Assembly: GCF_035944375.1 (NCBI RefSeq)
Contig: NZ_DASZBE010000023.1
Strand: one strand, 5' to 3'
Length of the DNA: 64,000 nt
DNA from: Allobosea sp035944375
GTDB lineage: Bacteria > Pseudomonadota > Alphaproteobacteria > Rhizobiales > Beijerinckiaceae
Positions 24,910 to 33,868 of this stretch are shown one piece after another; the first letter of the stretch is position 1; every line of letters begins with the position of its first letter. The translations under genes were made by a program, and so were the position numbers. Under the pieces are notes generated by a model. That model did no database searches. It saw only the letters and a list, made by a program, of their open reading frames with translations, and was not told where the DNA came from.

Positions 24910-26250
24910 ATGAACCTGCACAGACTGCTTCTCGAACGGAAGGCCGCCGGCAAGCCGGTCACCGTCGCCATCATCGGCGCCGGCAAGTTCGGCACCATGT
25001 TCCTCTCCCAGGCGCGCAGCACGGACGGGATGCACATCGTCGGCGTCGCCGACCTCAACACCGCCCGCGCCCGCTCGCAGCTGAAGCTGGCCTGCTGGCC
25101 GGAGGAACAATACGCGGCGGCCTCGATCGACGACGCGCTGAAGAACGGGGCGACGCTCGTCACCGAGGACGGGGATGCGCTGATCGACCATCCGGGCGTC
25201 GAGGTCATCATCGAGGCGACGGGCGATCCGGGCGCCGGCATCCGCTTCGCGATGCGCGCCATCGCCAACGGCAAGCACATCGTCATGGTCAATGTCGAGG
25301 CCGATGCCTGCGCCGGGCCGCTGCTGGCGCGCAAGGCGCGCGAGGCCGGCGTGGTCTATTCGCTGGCCTGGGGCGATCAGCCGGCCCTGATCGCCGACCA
25401 TGTCGACTGGGCCCGCGCCTCGGGCTTCCGGGTCGTCAGCGCCGGCAAGGGCACGCGCTACCACCCGACCTACCACCAGTCGACGCCCGACACGGTCTGG
25501 GACATCCTCGACAAGTACATGAAGATCAAGGATCGCAATTCGATCAATCCGAAGATGTTCAACTCCTTCGTCGACGGCACCAAGTCGGGCATCGAGATGA
25601 CGGCCGTCTGCAATGCGACGGGGCTGGAATCGCAGGCCGAGGGCCTGTCCTTCCCGCCGGCGACGCGGTTCGAACATGCCGAGATTTGCAAACCAAAGGC
25701 CGATGGCGGCGTGCTGGAGCGGGCCGGCGTCACCGAGGTGACCTCCTCGGTCTATCGCGACGGCACGGATGTGCCCCATAGTCTCGTCATGGGCACCTAT
25801 GTCGTCTTCGAGTCCGACAGCGCCTATAGCGAAGAGTGCTTCCGGGAGTATTCGATGCTGCCCGACAAGAGTGGCCGGTATTCCTGCCTCTACCGGCCGA
25901 TCCACATGATCGGGCTCGAACTCGGCATCTCGGTCGCCTCGGCCGCGCTGCGGCATGAGCCGACGGGCGCGCCGATCTGCTTCAATTCCGACGTCGTCGC
26001 CACGGCCAAGCGCGACCTCAAGGCCGGTGAAATGCTGGATGGCGAGGGTGGTTTCTGCGTCTGGGGCAAGCAGACCCCGGCCAAGACCTCGCTGGCGGAG
26101 GGCTATCTGCCGCTCGGCCTCGCCCATCGCGTCAAGCTCAAGCACGACATCGCGCTGGGCCAGCGGCTGAAATGGTCGGATGTCGCCTTCGACGCCAATG
26201 ATGCCGCGGTCAAGGTTCGCCGCGAGATGGAGGATCACTTCCGGGGCTGA
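24910..26250 (+). CDS. NAD(P)-dependent oxidoreductase with C-terminal SAF domain (homoserine-dehydrogenase-like)
   Basis: A 446-residue cytoplasmic enzyme. The N-terminal Rossmann domain shows VTVAIIGAGKFGTMFL (residues about 17-32) and a NAD_binding_3-type core (GVEVIIEATGDPGAG, ANGKHIVMVNVEAD). The C-terminal third (from about 360) resembles an SAF domain (VVATAKRDLKAGEMLDGEGG, LPLGLAHRVKLKHDIALGQR), often found in sugar-acid enzymes. Such proteins are usually annotated only as oxidoreductases, sometimes misleadingly as FlgA-like. It starts the cluster with a TRAP transporter and gamma-glutamyltransferase homologue and probably performs the first step on the imported acid. The ATG is chosen by the start of homology; the reading frame is open further upstream. 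Confidence 0.8.
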   Translation: MNLHRLLLERKAAGKPVTVAIIGAGKFGTMFLSQARSTDGMHIVGVADLNTARARSQLKLACWPEEQYAAASIDDALKNGATLVTEDGDALIDHPGVEVIIEATGDPGAGIRFAMRAIANGKHIVMVNVEADACAGPLLARKAREAGVVYSLAWGDQPALIADHVDWARASGFRVVSAGKGTRYHPTYHQSTPDTVWDILDKYMKIKDRNSINPKMFNSFVDGTKSGIEMTAVCNATGLESQAEGLSFPPATRFEHAEICKPKADGGVLERAGVTEVTSSVYRDGTDVPHSLVMGTYVVFESDSAYSEECFREYSMLPDKSGRYSCLYRPIHMIGLELGISVASAALRHEPTGAPICFNSDVVATAKRDLKAGEMLDGEGGFCVWGKQTPAKTSLAEGYLPLGLAHRVKLKHDIALGQRLKWSDVAFDANDAAVKVRREMEDHFRG

Positions 26251-26326
26251 CGCCGCCCCGGCCATAGCAGTGCAGACCGGCCAGAGCCCGAGATAACGGG
26301 CCGGCCCAACGTCCAGGGAGGACATC

Positions 26327-27322
26327 ATGACCAAGAGCAGAACAGACCAGCCGACCCGCCGGACCGTCCTGGCAGGAGCCGCGCTCGGCGCCGGCCTCAT
26401 CGCCATGCCCGGCATCCTGCGGGCCCAGCAGTTGAAGTGGATCGGGGCGTCGGCGACGCCGCAGACCGACTTCATCTCCCAGAGCCTCGACGTCTTCGCC
26501 GCGCGTGTGAAGGATCTGACCAAGGGACAGATCGACATCACCTCGCATCATGCCGGCGCGCTCGGCGGCGAGCGCGAGAATGTCGAGGGGCTGCTGCAGG
26601 GCTCGATCCATGTCGCGACGCCGGGCGCCGCCCTGCTCGCCGGCTGGTACAAGCCGGCCGAGGTCTTCACCTATCCCTATCTGTTCAAGAACGTCGCCCA
26701 CAAGGACAAGGTCATGACCGCGATCATGACCGAATACGGCAACGACGTCGCGGCCCAGGCCAAGCTGCGTCCGCTGGGGGCGATTCCGCGCATGCCGCGC
26801 CAGCTCTCCTCCAGCCGCGTCGTCAAGACGCCGGCCGATCTCAAGGGCTTCAAGATCCGCGTCCCGGAGACCACGATGTGGCGCCGGACCTTCGAGCGCT
26901 TCGGCGCCTCGCCGACGCCGCTGCCCTGGCCGGAGGTGTTCCAGGCCCTCAAGTCGGGCGTGATCGAGGGCCAGGAAAACCCGATGGCGCTGACCTATAA
27001 CGGCGGCATCTTCGACGTGAACAAGAACTTCGCGCTGACCGAGCACATGATGCAGGACAACATGATCGTGATCTCGGAAGCCAGCTTCCGAGCGGTCAGC
27101 GAGGACCAGCGCAAGGCCCTCGTTCAGGCCGCCCGCGACATGGAGGACACGCTGCGTCCGAAGGTGATCGCCGACGACGACCGCATCCTCGCTTTGGTCA
27201 AGGCCAAGAACATCGCGATCAACGATGTCGACAAGGATGCCTTCCGCAAGACGCTCGAAGGCATGGAGACCGAATTCGCCCATGTGAAGAAATGGGTCGA
27301 CCGGATCAAGACGATCGCATGA
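26327..27322 (+). CDS. dctP: TRAP transporter substrate-binding protein (DctP type), Tat-exported
   Basis: A 331-residue periplasmic receptor with a Tat-like signal (TRRTVLAGAALGAGLIAMPG). DctP signatures are present: the region around FKIRVPETTMWRRTFERFGA contains the conserved arginine that binds the ligand carboxylate, followed by PLPWPEVFQALKSGVIEGQE. It binds an organic acid and delivers it to the DctQM permease encoded next. GGGAGG lies before the ATG. It follows the SAF oxidoreductase by 76 bp. Confidence 0.93.
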   Translation: MTKSRTDQPTRRTVLAGAALGAGLIAMPGILRAQQLKWIGASATPQTDFISQSLDVFAARVKDLTKGQIDITSHHAGALGGERENVEGLLQGSIHVATPGAALLAGWYKPAEVFTYPYLFKNVAHKDKVMTAIMTEYGNDVAAQAKLRPLGAIPRMPRQLSSSRVVKTPADLKGFKIRVPETTMWRRTFERFGASPTPLPWPEVFQALKSGVIEGQENPMALTYNGGIFDVNKNFALTEHMMQDNMIVISEASFRAVSEDQRKALVQAARDMEDTLRPKVIADDDRILALVKAKNIAINDVDKDAFRKTLEGMETEFAHVKKWVDRIKTIA

Positions 27323-27340
27323 GCGCCTGACGCCGCTATT

Positions 27341-27363
27341 GCCGGGCCCCCTGGGGGCCCGGC
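27341..27363 (+). promoter_or_regulatory. Intercistronic hairpin after dctP
   Basis: GCCGGGCCCC-CTG-GGGGCCCGGC is a perfect 10-bp stem (11 with the flanking T-A pair) located 18 bp after the dctP stop. It has no U-tract. Such stems commonly protect the receptor mRNA and keep receptor levels above permease levels. Confidence 0.6.
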
Positions 27364-27390
27364 ACCTTGTCCTCGCTCGGCAGGATTGTC

Positions 27391-27906
27391 ATGCAGCCTC
27401 TGACCGGCCTGCCTGCGCTTTGGCGCCGGCTGTGCGACCTTTGCGACTGGATCGCCCGCGCCATCGTCGGCGTGTCGATCGCGGCCATCGTGCTGATCAC
27501 GATCGCAGCGGTCTGGTACCGCTACGGGCTCGAGCGCCCGCTGTCCTGGACCGAGCAGGTCTGCCGGATCCTGTTCGTCTGGTCGGTCTTCGCCGGCGCG
27601 GCGGTGCTCTACCGCAACATGCTGCACATCGCGATCGACATGTTCGTGCTGATGCTGCCGAAGCGGCTGCAGACGCTGGTGCTCTGGCTCAATCAGGGGC
27701 TCATCCTGCTGCTGGCCGTGCTGATGCTCTGGTTCGGGCTGCAGATCTCGATCGGCACGCTCGGCCAGACCTTCGGCGCGCTGGAGATCAGCCCCGCCTC
27801 CTTCTATTTCGCCGCGCCCTTCTGCGCCGCGCTGATGATCGTGTTCTGGATCGAGAAGCTGCTCGATCCGGCCAGACGCGATCCGCTCGGCGACGTGCAT
27901 CTCTAG
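27391..27906 (+). CDS. dctQ: TRAP transporter small permease (DctQ type)
   Basis: A 171-residue inner-membrane protein with four hydrophobic helices. It has the family motif WTEQVCRILFVWSVFAGAAV in helix 2 and the conserved downstream YRNMLHIAIDMF. The ATG at 27391 is preferred to a TTG eight codons upstream that overlaps the dctP hairpin region. It forms the membrane complex with DctM, encoded 12 bp downstream. Confidence 0.9.
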   Translation: MQPLTGLPALWRRLCDLCDWIARAIVGVSIAAIVLITIAAVWYRYGLERPLSWTEQVCRILFVWSVFAGAAVLYRNMLHIAIDMFVLMLPKRLQTLVLWLNQGLILLLAVLMLWFGLQISIGTLGQTFGALEISPASFYFAAPFCAALMIVFWIEKLLDPARRDPLGDVHL

Positions 27907-27918
27907 GAGACGATCCCG

Positions 27919-29202
27919 ATGGCCGGCGTGCTGATGCTGTCGTTCGGCGTGATGATGGTTCTGGGCCTGCCGATCGCCTTCGCGATGGCGCTGGCCGCCG
28001 TCATGACGATCGCCAACCACCCGACGCTGCCCTTCTCGGTCTTCGTCCAGCGGGCGCTGATCGGCGCCGATTCCTATTCGCTGCTGGCGATCCCGTTCTT
28101 CATCCTGGCCGGCAACATCATGAATGTCGGCGGCATCACCGCCCGCATCATCAGCTTCGCCAATGCCTGCGTCGGCCGGTTCAGTGGCGGCCTCGGCCTC
28201 ACAACCGTGATGTCCTGCATGGTCTTCTCCGGCGTCTCCGGCTCGGCGGTGGCCGATGCGACCGCACTGGGCAAGGTGCTGATCCCGGGCATGAAGCGCT
28301 CGGGCTACGACCCCGGCTTCGCCGCCTCGATCACGGCCTCGGCCTCGGTGATGGGGCCGATCATCCCGCCCTCGATCCCGCTGGTGATCTACGCCCTGTC
28401 GGTCGGCAAGGGCGTCTCTGTCGCGGCCCTGTTCCTCGGCGGCGTCGTTCCCGGACTGCTGCTCGGCGGCGGGCTGGCGATGGTCGTCTATCTGATCTCG
28501 CGCGCCCGAAAGTACCCGGTCCACGAGGCGGTGCCGATGCGCGAGGTGCTGCGCTCCGGCAGCAAGGCGATCTGGGCGCTGATGATGCCCTTCGTCATCC
28601 TGTTCGGCGTCACCGGCGGCGTCGTCACCGTGACCGAGAGCGCCGCCGTTGCCGTGCTCTATGCGCTCTTCGTCGCCATGGTGATCCATCGTGAGCTGTC
28701 CTGGCGCCAGCTCTGGGGCATCTGCGTCCAGAGCGGGCTCGATTCCGCCGTCGTCATGATCATCATCGCCTTTGCCGCCGGCTTCGGCTGGCTGATGGCG
28801 GTGAGCGGTCTGCCGCGCGAGATCGCCGCGTGGATCGGCGCCTTCTCGACCAATCCCTGGGTCATCCTGCTCCTGATCAACGTGCTGCTGCTGATCGTCG
28901 GCTGCTTCATGGAAGCGATCGCGGCGATGATCATCCTGATCCCGGTGCTGATCCCGATCGTCGAGGCGGTCGGCATCGATCTCGTTCATTTCGGGCTGGT
29001 GATCGTCTTCAACCTGATGCTCGGTCTGCTCACACCGCCGGTCGGCATTCTCCTCTACATCTGCGGCAACTTCGCCCAGGTGAAGATCGAGCGCGTCGTG
29101 CGGGAGGTGCTGCCCTTCCTGGCGGTCGGGTTCGGCGTGCTGGCGATCATCACCTTCCTCCCCGAAGTCGTGCTCTGGCTGCCCCGGCTCGTGCTGAACT
29201 GA
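27919..29202 (+). CDS. dctM: TRAP transporter large permease (DctM type)
   Basis: A 427-residue polytopic protein. Signatures are GLPIAFAMALAAV, SYSLLAIPFFILAGNIMNVG, FSGVSGSAVADATALGKVLI and ASASVMGPIIPPSIPLVIYA, all standard for DctM, and MLGLLTPPVGILLYI near the C-terminus. It drives sodium-coupled import of the DctP-bound acid. Confidence 0.95.
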   Translation: MAGVLMLSFGVMMVLGLPIAFAMALAAVMTIANHPTLPFSVFVQRALIGADSYSLLAIPFFILAGNIMNVGGITARIISFANACVGRFSGGLGLTTVMSCMVFSGVSGSAVADATALGKVLIPGMKRSGYDPGFAASITASASVMGPIIPPSIPLVIYALSVGKGVSVAALFLGGVVPGLLLGGGLAMVVYLISRARKYPVHEAVPMREVLRSGSKAIWALMMPFVILFGVTGGVVTVTESAAVAVLYALFVAMVIHRELSWRQLWGICVQSGLDSAVVMIIIAFAAGFGWLMAVSGLPREIAAWIGAFSTNPWVILLLINVLLLIVGCFMEAIAAMIILIPVLIPIVEAVGIDLVHFGLVIVFNLMLGLLTPPVGILLYICGNFAQVKIERVVREVLPFLAVGFGVLAIITFLPEVVLWLPRLVLN

Positions 29203-29234
29203 GCCGGGTCGCGCCGCCATGCGCGCCACGCCGG

Positions 29235-29261
29235 CCCCGGCCCGCGCAACGCAGGCCGGGG
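29235..29261 (+). terminator. GC hairpin after dctM
   Basis: CCCCGGCC (29235-29242) pairs with GGCCGGGG (29254-29261) around an 11-base loop, 33 bp after the dctM stop. No U-tract follows, so termination would be partial at best. Confidence 0.4.
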
Positions 29262-29334
29262 CATCTGTCGCGCCCAGCCCCCGTCATGCTCTGATCGCGC
29301 GCCGGCCACCCGGGCCGTTGCGAGGAGACCGACG

Positions 29335-30933
29335 ATGGATGGCCGCCGCCCGACGATCCAGTCCCGCCACGGCATGGTCGCCGCGGCCCATCCGCTTGCG
29401 GCCCAAGCGGGCGCGCGGCTGCTGATTCAGGGCGGCAACGCGTTCGACGCCATCGCCGCGACGGCGGCGGCGCTGACCGTGGTCGAGCCGTTCATGTCGA
29501 GCCTGTCGGGCATGGGCTCGGCGACGCTCTGGTCGGCGGCGGAAGGCCGCGTCAGCGTGCTCGACTTCGTGCCGCCGATCCAGATGAGTTTCCCGGCCGA
29601 ACGCTTCACGCAGCGCAGCGACCTGGAGCGCGGCCCCCATGCCGTGGCGATGCCCGGCAACCTCGCCGGCTGGTGCGAGCTCGTCTCGCGCCATGGCCGC
29701 AAGACACTTCCCGAGGTCTTCGCCCCGGCGATCGCGCTGGCGCGGGACGGCTTCGCCCTCTCGGAATTCGGCGTCGCCGAGTTCAACGAGCAGGCGCCGC
29801 TGCTGCAGGCCTGGACGGAGCTCTATCCGGGTTTTGCGGCAACCTATCTGCCCGAGGGCGGGCCCGTCCGCGTCGGCCAGGTGCTGCGTCAACCCGATCT
29901 CGCAACGACATTCGCCGCCATCGCAGCGGAGGGGCCTGATCATCTCTATCGCGGCGCGCTGGGGCAGCGCGTTGTCGCCCATCTGCGTTCGCTCGGCGGG
30001 CTGATGACGATGGAGGATCTCGCGGCGGTCAAGCCGCGCTGGCGCGAGCCTTTCGCGGCCTCCTATCGCGGCCTCACTGTCCATGTGCCACCGCCGCCCT
30101 GCGAGGCCTTCCAGTTCCTGCTCGGCCTGAAGATTCTCGAAGGCTTCGATCTGGCGGGCCTGCCCAAGGACGGGCCGGAGCATCTCGACCTGGTCTATCG
30201 CGCGATCCGGCTTGCGGCGGGCGTGCGGATCGCCGCGAACAACCCCTCGCCCGAGCGTCTCGCCACGATCTTCGCGGAGGATGCGCTCGCCGCACTGCGC
30301 CGGCGCCTGACCGACGGCGCGCCGGTGGAGGGGCCGACGGAGCAATGGACGCCGCAGCCGGGCGAGGACCCGGCGCATACGACCTCGTTTTCGGCGGCGG
30401 ATGCCGAGGGCAATCTGGTGTGCATCACCAACAGCCTGGGCAGCCCCTTCGGCAGCGGGATCGTGGTGCCGGGCACCGGCGTCTGCCTCAACAATTTCCA
30501 GTACTGGTCGGACGTCCAGACCGGCAGCCCGAACCGCTCGAAGCCCGGCGACGAACTGCCGATGTGCATGTCGCCCAGCGTCTCGACGCGGGATGGCTGC
30601 CCCGTGCTCGCGCTCGGCACGCCGGGCTCTTACGGCATCATGCAGACGCAGACCCAGGCGATGGTGCAGCATCTCGATTTCGGGCTGCCGCTGCAGGACG
30701 CGATCGAGGCGCCGCGCGCGCGGCTCTGGGACGGGCGGGCGATCGAGGCCGAGAACCGGATCGCGCCCGAAACCCTGGCCGAGTTGCGCCGGCGCGGCCA
30801 CGCCATCACCGCCTTCGACACCGGCTGGACGATGCGCTGCGGCGGCATGCAGGCGGTGGCGGTCGACCCCGTCACCGGGGTGATGACCGGCGCGGCGGAC
30901 CCGCGCCGGGATGGGTATGTCGTGGCGGTGTGA
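29335..30933 (+). CDS. Gamma-glutamyltransferase family protein (cytoplasmic)
   Basis: A 532-residue Ntn-hydrolase. The autoprocessing/nucleophile site is HTTSFSAADAEGN, with the candidate nucleophile at Thr349, where classical enzymes read TTH. Other family blocks are GGNAFDAIAATAAALTVVEP, the GHAVAMPGNLAGW-like HAVAMPGNLAGW, and GSPFGSGIVVPGTG. No signal peptide is present, so processing would occur in the cytoplasm, unlike periplasmic GGT. GAGGAGA precedes the ATG. Its place after a TRAP transporter suggests hydrolysis of an imported gamma-glutamyl or amide-containing acid. A few homologues act as cephalosporin or oxamate amidohydrolases, so the exact substrate is open. Confidence 0.88.
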   Translation: MDGRRPTIQSRHGMVAAAHPLAAQAGARLLIQGGNAFDAIAATAAALTVVEPFMSSLSGMGSATLWSAAEGRVSVLDFVPPIQMSFPAERFTQRSDLERGPHAVAMPGNLAGWCELVSRHGRKTLPEVFAPAIALARDGFALSEFGVAEFNEQAPLLQAWTELYPGFAATYLPEGGPVRVGQVLRQPDLATTFAAIAAEGPDHLYRGALGQRVVAHLRSLGGLMTMEDLAAVKPRWREPFAASYRGLTVHVPPPPCEAFQFLLGLKILEGFDLAGLPKDGPEHLDLVYRAIRLAAGVRIAANNPSPERLATIFAEDALAALRRRLTDGAPVEGPTEQWTPQPGEDPAHTTSFSAADAEGNLVCITNSLGSPFGSGIVVPGTGVCLNNFQYWSDVQTGSPNRSKPGDELPMCMSPSVSTRDGCPVLALGTPGSYGIMQTQTQAMVQHLDFGLPLQDAIEAPRARLWDGRAIEAENRIAPETLAELRRRGHAITAFDTGWTMRCGGMQAVAVDPVTGVMTGAADPRRDGYVVAV

Positions 30934-30943
30934 GGGGCTACCC

Positions 30944-31288
30944 TCAGCCGCGGCTGGCGGTGCAGACGATCTCGATCAGCGCGCCGCCGAGATCGGCGAC
31001 GCCGACGGTCGCGCGGGTCGGCAAGGCGTCGCCGAAGAAGGCGGTCCAGACCGGGTCCATTTCCTTCTTGCCCGGCAGATCGGTGACGAAGATGGTCGCG
31101 GCGACGATCGCCTTGCGATCGAGCCCGACCTCGCCGAGATAGCCCTCGATCTTGGTCAGGATGTTCTGGGTCTGCGGGCCCATCGACTGGGTGATGTCGT
31201 CGGCGATGCAGCCGCCGACGAAGACGAGATTGCCGGCCTCGACGACGCGGTTCTGGATCGGGGTCTTGATGTGGCGCTTGATGGTCAT
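30944..31288 (-). CDS. RidA-family (YjgF/YER057c/UK114) enamine/imine deaminase
   Basis: A 114-residue protein with RidA features: VVEAGNLVFVGGCIADD, QTQNILTKIEGYLGEVGLDR and the C-terminal ATVGVADLGGALIEIVCTA. The family arginine normally in the R-x-x-V motif near the C-terminus appears as RATVGVADL. Members hydrolyse reactive imines and enamines released by amino-acid and amine-oxidising flavoenzymes. It is the last gene of the operon that encodes two such flavoenzymes, 10 bp downstream, which fits that role well. Confidence 0.9.
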   Translation of the reverse strand: MTIKRHIKTPIQNRVVEAGNLVFVGGCIADDITQSMGPQTQNILTKIEGYLGEVGLDRKAIVAATIFVTDLPGKKEMDPVWTAFFGDALPTRATVGVADLGGALIEIVCTASRG

Positions 31289-31298
31289 GTCGTCTCTC

Positions 31299-32423
31299 TC
31301 AGGGGTGGGTGAAGCGGGAAATCTGGAGCCCGTCGATCGGGACGTTGCTCGAGCCGGTGGCGATGATCTCGGCCATCACGGCCCCGGCGCCCGGCCCGAG
31401 CTGGAAGCCATGGGCCGAGAAACCGAACTGGTGGTAGACGCCCTCGTGCTTGGCGCTCTTGCCGAAGACGGGCAGATCATCGGGCATGCGGGCCTCGATG
31501 CCGGCCCAGGCGCGCAGGATCGGCGCCCCGCGCATGATCGGGAAGAGGTCCCAGACCGTCTTGGCGTTGGTGGCGAGCTTGCCCCAGTCGAGCATGGTGC
31601 GGTTCTCGTCGCGAATGGCGCGGCCGAGATAGCCTCCGCCGATCAGCACGGTGCCGTTCTCGAACTGCTTGAAGGAGAGCTTGCGCTTGCGCAGGATCAC
31701 CACCGGCCTGATGAAGGCCGGCATCCGGGCCGTGATCATCAGCATCGGCGCGATGACCTCGAGCGGCACCGGCTCACCGAGATCGGCAGCGATGCGGTCG
31801 GCCCAGGCGCCCGCGGCATTGACGATGCGGGGGGCGAGGAAGGCACCGTGATCGGTCTCGACGCGCCAGTTGGCGCCATCGCGGGCGACGCGGGTGACGC
31901 GCACGCCCTCGCGGATGTCGGCGCCGAGGCTCTGGGCCTTGCGCTTGAAGGCCTGCGTCGCGCGCAAGGGGATCGCCGCGCCGTCGCGGCGCGAGACGAC
32001 GCCGCCGGGGCAGGCGTCCGAGACAGCCGGCACGAGGCAGCGCAGTTCGGCCGCGTCGATCAGCTCTTCATGGTGGAAGCCCCGCAGGGTCAGGTCGTCG
32101 ACGCGGGCGCGGCAGTTGCCGAGGTCTTCCTCGTCCTCCGCGACCAGCACCTGGCCGTCGGAGGTGAAGCCGCAGTCATCGTCGACGAGGTCCTCGATGC
32201 GGTGCCAGAGCGCCATCGAGGTGTTGGAGAGCGGGATCTCCGCGACGTGGCGGGCGAGCTGGCGCACGCCGCCGGCATTGACGCCGGAGGCATGGCGGCC
32301 GGCATGGTCTTTCTCGATCAGGATGACCGAGAGCCCGCGCATCGCGCAGTGCAGCGCCGTCGAGCAGCCATGGATGCCGCCGCCGATGACGATGACGTCG
32401 GCGCTGCGGCGCCCTTCGCTCAC
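31299..32423 (-). CDS. FAD-dependent amine/amino-acid oxidase (DAO family)
   Basis: A 374-residue flavoenzyme. The dinucleotide-binding motif is VIVIGGGIHGCSTALHCA near the N-terminus, followed by LIEKDHAGRHASGVNAGGVR, and the C-terminal FGFSAHGFQLGPGAG binds FAD in the DAO family. The GTG start at 32423 overlaps the upstream stop. It resembles glycine/D-amino-acid oxidases and subunit B of sarcosine oxidase. It is the second DAO-type enzyme of this operon (the other is at 34154) and precedes ridA. Confidence 0.88.
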   Translation of the reverse strand: MSEGRRSADVIVIGGGIHGCSTALHCAMRGLSVILIEKDHAGRHASGVNAGGVRQLARHVAEIPLSNTSMALWHRIEDLVDDDCGFTSDGQVLVAEDEEDLGNCRARVDDLTLRGFHHEELIDAAELRCLVPAVSDACPGGVVSRRDGAAIPLRATQAFKRKAQSLGADIREGVRVTRVARDGANWRVETDHGAFLAPRIVNAAGAWADRIAADLGEPVPLEVIAPMLMITARMPAFIRPVVILRKRKLSFKQFENGTVLIGGGYLGRAIRDENRTMLDWGKLATNAKTVWDLFPIMRGAPILRAWAGIEARMPDDLPVFGKSAKHEGVYHQFGFSAHGFQLGPGAGAVMAEIIATGSSNVPIDGLQISRFTHP

Positions 32424-33868
32424 CGCACCACCGCTTTGACGGCGGCGTCCGTCGGCGGCAGCGCGGCGAGCTCGGCCAGCGTCACCGGCTTCACCGGCGG
32501 GCGCAGCCGGTAGTAGCCGGTCTCCTCGGCTGAGACGCCGCGCTCCTGCGCGATCAGCTCGACCACGGTCGGGCCGCAGAGACGGCCCTGGCAGGGGCCC
32601 ATGCCGCAGCGCAGGAAGGCCTTCATCTGGTTGGGGCCGGTGACGCCGAGGCGCCGCGCCGTGTCGCGGATCTGGCCGGCCGTGACCTCCTCGCAACGAC
32701 AGACGATGGTCTCGTCCGCCGGAGGCGCAAGGAATTGCGGGGCCGGGCGATAGAGCAGGTCGAGGAAGCGCCGCCCGCGCAGGCTGCGGGCCAGTTCGGC
32801 CTGTGTGGGGGCTGCCTTTTCGTTGCGCTCGGCTTCCGAGAGCCGGCCGAGCCGGCGGGCGGCGTCCAGCGCCGCGATCTCGCCGCGCAGCGCGGCGCTT
32901 TCGGCGCCACCGATGCCGGCCCCATCACCGGCAATCGCGATGCCGGGGATCGAAGAGGCGAACCACTCGTCCACCGTCGGCGTCCAGCAATGCTGGACTG
33001 TATCGAAGTGCTGCGCGCAGCCGGCGGCATTGGCGAGGTTGATGCCGGGGATGACGCCCTGATGCAGCAGGAGCGCGTCGCAAGGAATCGTCTCGGTCGC
33101 CCCGCCACGCGTCACCGTCACACCCGTGACCTTGCCGGCGCCTTGCGCCGCCAGCGCGGTGACGCCGGTCTTGAAGGGCAGCTTGCCGCGCGCCGCGGCC
33201 ATCAGCTTCAGGCCCTTGGCGAGATAGGGCGAGCGCAGGAAATCGGGAAACGCGGCGATGGCGGCGAGCCAGTTGCGGCGCGGCGTGGTGTCGAGCACCG
33301 CGACGATGTTGGCGCCGGCCGCCGCGAGTTGGCCGGCGAGCAGATAGAGCAAAGGGCCGCAGCCAGCGATGACGGTGCGGCCGCTCGGCACGAGGCCCGA
33401 GGCCTTGAGCGCGATCTGGGCGGCGCCGGCCGTCATGACGCCCGGCAGGGTCCAGCCGGGAATCGGGAAGGGCCGCTCCTGCGCGCCCGTCGCCAGGATG
33501 ACCTGACCGGCGGCGATCAGCCGGGCCTGTCCGCCCAGCGAGAGGCCGAGCTCGAAGCCGCCGGCCTCGTCGGGCGCGACCGACCAGACGGTGCAGCCCG
33601 GCGCATAGGCGGCGTTCGTCGGCCGGAGCCGGTCGACCAGCGCCCCGCCCTTCCAGTAATCCTCGCCCAGCACGGCGCGCGGCGTGACCGGCGTCGTGGT
33701 GATGGCGCGGTAGATCTGGCCTCCGGGTGCGGGGTTCTCGTCGGCCAGCAGCACGGAAAGGCCGAGTTCGGCCGCGCGTGCGGCCGCCGCGAGCCCGGCC
33801 GGGCCGGCACCGACCACGGCGATGTCGTAATGCTCGGCAACCTGGCCGATGGTCTCGATCGGGATCAT
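32420..33868 (-). CDS. FAD/NAD(P)-binding oxidoreductase with BFD-like 2Fe-2S domain (HcnB / opine-oxidase subunit A type)
   Basis: A 482-residue flavoprotein. The FAD motif GAGPAG is at residues 20-25, LLADENPAPGGQIYR follows, and a second NAD-like motif occurs near VIAGCGPLLYLLAGQLAAAG. The C-terminal region has the BFD-like cysteine set CRCEEV ... CGMGPCQGRLCG. This is the alpha subunit of heteromeric dye-linked dehydrogenases such as opine oxidase (OoxA/NoxA), D-hydroxyproline dehydrogenase and hydrogen-cyanide synthase HcnB. It overlaps the small subunit gene upstream and the DAO gene downstream by 4 bp each. Confidence 0.9.
   Translation of the reverse strand: MIPIETIGQVAEHYDIAVVGAGPAGLAAAARAAELGLSVLLADENPAPGGQIYRAITTTPVTPRAVLGEDYWKGGALVDRLRPTNAAYAPGCTVWSVAPDEAGGFELGLSLGGQARLIAAGQVILATGAQERPFPIPGWTLPGVMTAGAAQIALKASGLVPSGRTVIAGCGPLLYLLAGQLAAAGANIVAVLDTTPRRNWLAAIAAFPDFLRSPYLAKGLKLMAAARGKLPFKTGVTALAAQGAGKVTGVTVTRGGATETIPCDALLLHQGVIPGINLANAAGCAQHFDTVQHCWTPTVDEWFASSIPGIAIAGDGAGIGGAESAALRGEIAALDAARRLGRLSEAERNEKAAPTQAELARSLRGRRFLDLLYRPAPQFLAPPADETIVCRCEEVTAGQIRDTARRLGVTGPNQMKAFLRCGMGPCQGRLCGPTVVELIAQERGVSAEETGYYRLRPPVKPVTLAELAALPPTDAAVKAVVR

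Noticed and set aside
27124..29229. A 701-codon open frame on the minus strand opposite the TRAP genes
   Set aside because: Composition is Asp/Gln/His/Arg repeats and it covers dctQ and dctM antisense; no protein family features.
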